Source: Spirilliplanes yamanashiensis
GTDB lineage: Bacteria; Actinomycetota; Actinomycetes; Mycobacteriales; Micromonosporaceae
Assembly (NCBI RefSeq): GCF_016863475.1
Contig: NZ_BOOY01000018.1
Coordinates: forward strand, 186,001 to 250,000
Direction of reading: 5' to 3'
Length of the DNA: 64,000 nucleotides
This document shows positions 60,916-64,000 of the stretch, piece after piece. The position numbers and the translations under genes were made by a program. The notes under the pieces were generated by a model. The model was not told the DNA's origin. It was given only the letters and a program-made list of their open reading frames with translations, and did no database searches. How positions within the stretch are numbered: position 1 is the stretch's first letter; the number at the start of each line of letters is the position of its first letter.

Positions 60916-60982
60916 GCCGCCCTGTAGCCGCCAGTCGCTGCGGTCGCTGCGCTCCCTCCGCTTGGTGGCGGCTGCGGGCGGC
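60916..60982. repeat. REP-like imperfect inverted repeat between zwf and opcA
   Basis: Outer arms GCCGCCC/GGGCGGC and inner arms AGCCGCCA/TGGCGGCT form a 15-bp interrupted stem. The loop contains GTCGCTGCG twice in tandem (60934-60942 and 60943-60951). The gap is 145 bases, unusually long inside this compact operon. It may be a dispersed REP/MITE-type element or an mRNA-stabilising hairpin; other genomic copies cannot be checked here. Confidence 0.55.
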
Positions 60983-61011
60983 GGCGGACGAGCCATTGTT
61001 TGGGGGAACCG

Positions 61012-62028
61012 ATGATCGGACTGTGGGACACAACTGGCAACGAGGTCGTCAAGGCGCTGGCGGCCGAGCGGCGCAGCGCCGGCGGGGTGGCCAGCGGGCT
61101 GGCCCTGTCGCTGATCGCGGTGGTCGAGGAGCGCAAGGTGCGCGAGGCGGAGGCCGCGGCGACGATCGCCGCCGCCGCCCACCCGTGCCGGGTGCTCATC
61201 GTCGTGCGCTCCGACCTGGACGGTCGCAGCCGGCTCGACGCGGAGATCGTCGTCGGCGGCCGCCTGGGCCCGGCCGAGGCCGTCGTCATGCGCATGTACG
61301 GCCGCCTCGCGCTGCACGCCGAGTCCGTGGTGATGCCGCTGCTGGCGCCGGACGTGCCGGTCGTCACCTGGTGGCACAGCGAGCCGCCGGAGACCATCGC
61401 CAACGACTTCCTCGGCATCGTCGCCGACCGGCGCATCACCGACTCGGCGCAGGCCGCCGACCCGGTGGCCGCGCTGAAGCGCCGCGCCGAGGACTACGCC
61501 CCGGGCGACACCGACCTGACGTGGACCCGCATCACGCTGTGGCGCACGCTGGTCGCCGGCGCGTTCGACACCACCGAGGAGACGGTCGTGGGCGCCACCA
61601 TCGTGGCCCCGCCGTCGGACCCCACGGCCGCGCTCATGGCGGGCTGGCTGGCCGCCCGGCTCGGCATCACGCCGGTGCTGGAGCCCACCGACCAGTGGCC
61701 GCGCATGCGGTCGGTGCAGCTGCAGTGCGCCAACGGCGACTGCGTGACGGTCACCCGCGAGGAGGGCACGGCGCTGTTCAGCCGCACCGGCCAGGAGGAC
61801 CGGTACATGCCGCTGCCGCGCCGCCCCGTCGGCGACGAGCTGGCCGAGGAGCTGCGCCGGCTCGACCCGGACCAGATCTACAGCGAGGCGCTGGGCGCCC
61901 TGGCCGGCATCAAGCACCTGGAGTCGCGGCCGCCGCAGCGGGTGCACATCTGGCGCGACCCGGCGCAGGCGCAGCGGGCCGAGGCTCCCGTGGGGGCGTA
62001 CGCGGGTCCCGGCGGGCGGGCCGTCTAG
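61012..62028 (+). CDS. opcA: OpcA, glucose-6-phosphate dehydrogenase assembly protein
   Basis: A 338-residue protein needed for active Zwf. It has the OpcA features: N-terminal IGLWDTTGNEVVKAL, LIVVRSDLDG, and PDVPVVTWWHSEPPE with a Trp pair. The ATG at 61012 follows GGGGGAAC. A TTG four codons upstream is an alternative. It is found in cyanobacteria and actinobacteria. Confidence 0.93.
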   Translation: MIGLWDTTGNEVVKALAAERRSAGGVASGLALSLIAVVEERKVREAEAAATIAAAAHPCRVLIVVRSDLDGRSRLDAEIVVGGRLGPAEAVVMRMYGRLALHAESVVMPLLAPDVPVVTWWHSEPPETIANDFLGIVADRRITDSAQAADPVAALKRRAEDYAPGDTDLTWTRITLWRTLVAGAFDTTEETVVGATIVAPPSDPTAALMAGWLAARLGITPVLEPTDQWPRMRSVQLQCANGDCVTVTREEGTALFSRTGQEDRYMPLPRRPVGDELAEELRRLDPDQIYSEALGALAGIKHLESRPPQRVHIWRDPAQAQRAEAPVGAYAGPGGRAV

Positions 62029-62058
62029 GCTCGACGGAGCCGATCTTGTAGGAGTGTC

Positions 62059-62832
62059 GTGACCGAGACCAGTGTGGTGGTGCACGCCGACGCGGGCGTG
62101 CTGGCGTCGGCGGTGGCCGCCCGGCTGATCGTGAAGATCATCGACGCGCAGGCGGAGCGCGGGTGGGCCAGCGTCGTGCTCACCGGCGGGCGCATCGCCG
62201 CCGCCATGCAGCGCGCCGTGCTGGAGCTGCCCGCCCGCGACGCCGTCGACTGGTCCAGGGTGGACCTGTGGTGGGGCGACGAGCGGTTCCTGCCGGCCGG
62301 CCACGCCGACCGCAACGAGACCCAGGCCCGCGAGGCGCTGCTCGACAAGCTGCCGCTGGACCCGGCGCGCGTGCACGCCATGCCGCCGTCGGACGGCCCG
62401 GACGGCGACGACCCCGACGCGGCCGCCGCCCGCTACGCGGCCGCGCTGGCCGCCGCCGCGAAGCCCGGGCACGCCGAGCTGCCCCACTTCGACGTGCTCA
62501 TGCTGGGCGTCGGCGAGGACGGCCACGTGGCGTCCATCTTCCCGGAGCACCCCACCGCGTACGTGGTGGACGGCACCACGATGGCCGTGCGCAACAGCCC
62601 GAAGCCGCCGCCCACCCGGGTCAGCCTGACCATGCCGGCGATCACCACCGCCGAGGAGGTGTGGCTCATCGCGGCCGGCGCCGACAAGGCCGCCTCGGTG
62701 GGCATGGCGATCGAGGGCGCCGGGCCGGTGCAGCTGCCCGCGGCGGGCGCCACGGGCGTCGACCGCACCCTGTGGCTGCTCGACCAGGCCGCCGCCGCGC
62801 ACGTCAAGCGGGGGCACCGCAGCCTCCGCTAG
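62059..62832 (+). CDS. pgl: 6-phosphogluconolactonase
   Basis: A 257-residue DevB/Pgl-type lactonase hydrolysing the Zwf product. Motifs LTGGRIAAAM, LWWGDERFLP and GVGEDGHVASIFPEH are present, the last with the catalytic His. GTAGGAG precedes the GTG. It closes the pentose-phosphate operon. A 12-base palindrome GGTTCCGGAACC begins at the stop codon. Confidence 0.94.
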   Translation: MTETSVVVHADAGVLASAVAARLIVKIIDAQAERGWASVVLTGGRIAAAMQRAVLELPARDAVDWSRVDLWWGDERFLPAGHADRNETQAREALLDKLPLDPARVHAMPPSDGPDGDDPDAAAARYAAALAAAAKPGHAELPHFDVLMLGVGEDGHVASIFPEHPTAYVVDGTTMAVRNSPKPPPTRVSLTMPAITTAEEVWLIAAGADKAASVGMAIEGAGPVQLPAAGATGVDRTLWLLDQAAAAHVKRGHRSLR

Positions 62833-62843
62833 GTTCCGGAACC
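62832..62843. promoter_or_regulatory. 12-bp palindrome after pgl
   Basis: GGTTCCGGAACC is a perfect palindrome starting at the last base of the pgl stop and lies 45 bases before the next gene. It may be an operator or a weak terminator. Confidence 0.3.
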
Positions 62844-62887
62844 GCCGGCGCCAGCCATCGCCGTCCATCTCTGCCTAGGCTCGCGGC

Positions 62888-63514
62888 GTGCCTCTCAAGA
62901 TCAGGCCGTACCGGCCCGCCGACATGCCCGCCGTCTACGACATCTGCGTCCGCACCGCCGACGGCGGCGCCGACGCGCGCGGCACGTACTCGTCCGACCT
63001 GCTCATGGGCGACATCTTCGCGGCCCCGTACGCCACGGCCGAGCCCCGGCACACCCACCTGCTGGACGACGGCGCCGGCCGCCCGGTGGGCTACATCCTC
63101 GGCACCGCCGACACGGCCGCCTTCGTCACCTGGTTCCGCGACACCTGGCTGCCCGTCACCGCGCTGCGCTACCCCGCCCCCGCCGACCCGCCGGTCACCG
63201 CCGACGACCCGATGCTCGCCCTGCTCCACCACCCGGAGCGGATGCTCGTGCCCGAGCTGGCCGACTACCCCGCCCACCTGCACATCGACGTGCTGCCCGA
63301 GTACCAGGGCCAGGGCTGGGGCCGCGCCCTGATGGCGGCGTTCCTCGACGGCCTGCGCGCCGACGGCATCGACCGGGTCCACCTGGGCATGCTGTCGTCC
63401 AACCACCAGGCCCGCGCCTTCTACGACCGCCTGGGCTTCCACGAGATCCCCGTGCCGGGCGAGACCGCCCCGGTCACGTTCCTGGGCCGCGCCACCACGC
63501 CCCTCACGGCCTGA
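62888..63514 (+). CDS. GNAT family N-acetyltransferase
   Basis: A 208-residue single GNAT domain of the type fused to O-GlcNAcase in other organisms: N-terminal KIRPYRPADMPAVYDIC, acetyl-CoA loop VLPEYQGQGWGRALM, and SSNHQARAFYDRLGFHEI. The substrate is unknown. TAGGCT is 6 bases before the GTG, so it has its own leaderless promoter separate from the operon upstream. It overlaps the convergent gene by 11 bases. Confidence 0.88.
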   Translation: MPLKIRPYRPADMPAVYDICVRTADGGADARGTYSSDLLMGDIFAAPYATAEPRHTHLLDDGAGRPVGYILGTADTAAFVTWFRDTWLPVTALRYPAPADPPVTADDPMLALLHHPERMLVPELADYPAHLHIDVLPEYQGQGWGRALMAAFLDGLRADGIDRVHLGMLSSNHQARAFYDRLGFHEIPVPGETAPVTFLGRATTPLTA

Positions 63515-64000
63515 CGGTCCACCGCCACGACCCGCCCGCCCCGACCCGCCCGGTGTGCCGCAACAGCACGTCGGCCGGGTCGCCGGGCGGCGCCCCCGGC
63601 ACCAGCCGCCCCACCACCCCGGCGGCGAGCGCCTCCGGCGGCCGCCACGCCACCCCGAGCCCCGCGACGACGTCATGGGTGTGCACGAGCACCTCGGCCA
63701 CCCCGAGCGCCGCGAACCCACCGACGTCACACGGCCCGAAGTGCCACGCCCGCAGGCCGTCCGGCGCGGCCCGCAACGCCGCGACCAGCAACCCGCCGCA
63801 CGCGGCCACCACCCGCAGCACCTCCCCCACCGCGGCATCCGGCCGCACAACCAGGTCCATCGGCAGGTACGCGTCCCGCGGGGCGCCCGCCACCTGCCCC
63901 GCGTAGGCGAGCAGGTCGTGCGCGACGTGGGCGGCGGTGTCCCGGCAGCTCCAGTCGAGCGTGCCGGCGGGGACGGACCAGTCGAGGTGGATGTGGGGTG
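63504..64000 (-). CDS. TIGR03083/maleylpyruvate isomerase N-terminal-like protein, 5' part missing
   Basis: The gene runs off the right edge; 165 codons are visible. The frame stays open to the edge without a start, and features RDTAAHVAHDLLAYAGQVAG and GVAEVLVHTHDVVAGL are DinB-like, with the His pattern of TIGR03083/mycothiol-dependent proteins. The ORF starting at 63893 would cut the first helix. Probably a mycothiol-linked or metal-binding protein. Confidence 0.78.
   Translation of the reverse strand, partial: PHIHLDWSVPAGTLDWSCRDTAAHVAHDLLAYAGQVAGAPRDAYLPMDLVVRPDAAVGEVLRVVAACGGLLVAALRAAPDGLRAWHFGPCDVGGFAALGVAEVLVHTHDVVAGLGVAWRPPEALAAGVVGRLVPGAPPGDPADVLLRHTGRVGAGGSWRWTVRP

Overview
The window is about 64 kb of very GC-rich chromosome with dense coding, many 4-base stop/start overlaps and frequent GTG and TTG starts. 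OpcA, a SufR-SufB-SufD-Rieske-SufC-SufS-SufU-SufT operon, an AcnR-type repressor, the actinobacterial ctaA...ctaB/tkt-tal-pgi-zwf-opcA-pgl order, a small nucleoid-associated-type HTH protein and TIGR04222/DUF692 genes all point to an actinomycete. Micromonosporaceae is my best guess. I see no rRNA, tRNA, CRISPR array, prophage or insertion sequence. This is mostly core chromosome.

Layout. 0-2.5 kb: VWA (cut by the window edge), DUF58 and MoxR genes of a Bat-like operon on the minus strand. 2.9-8.3 kb: a small Cys-rich protein, two bacterial PH-domain membrane proteins, a hotdog thioesterase and a three-gene prepilin-like cassette whose last member carries a ricin-B-like region. 8.3-18.7 kb: sugar kinase, periplasmic SOD, aminopeptidase P, prenyltransferase-fold protein, a pullulanase between two NTF2-like proteins, and a GT4 glycosyltransferase. 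18.8-25.3 kb: aconitase, DUF2630, RIO kinase, GNAT fusion, HAD protein and an AcnR-like TetR regulator. 25.3-27.5 kb: a translationally coupled TIGR04222 / DUF692 (MNIO) / partner cassette. 27.6-42.2 kb: short UvrA paralogue, Mug-type glycosylase, SDR, ABC exporter, secreted DUF4214-like protein, enoyl-CoA hydratase, HTH protein, ABC-F ATPase, zinc metallopeptidase, acVLRF1-type peptidyl-tRNA hydrolase, methyltransferase, VOC protein, LysE exporter and histidine phosphatase. 42.3-48.7 kb: the SUF operon. 48.8-54.2 kb: heme A synthase, GH71/99-like protein, Mut7-C protein, ATP-grasp protein and protoheme farnesyltransferase. 54.5-62.8 kb: the pentose-phosphate operon. The window ends with a GNAT gene and a truncated TIGR03083-like gene.

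How genes work together. The SUF genes build Fe-S clusters, under an Fe-S-sensing repressor encoded first in the operon. Aconitase is a major Fe-S client and appears to be controlled by AcnR. CtaB and CtaA make heme A for the aa3 oxidase. Tkt, Tal, Zwf, OpcA and Pgl make a pentose-phosphate/NADPH module, but the Pgi-like protein encoded between tal and zwf has lost the recognisable active-site motifs.

The strongest leads are these. (1) The TIGR04222-MNIO cassette: the membrane protein's only four cysteines all lie in a Gly/Ser tail at its extreme C terminus, next to a putative cysteine-modifying iron oxidase. (2) A probable leaderless six-codon leader peptide and anti-start stem upstream of the ABC-F gene. 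(3) The eroded Pgi-like protein. (4) A 22-bp operator shared by acnA and acnR. (5) A -10 box placed 6-7 bases before the start codon at about twenty genes, which predicts widespread leaderless transcription.
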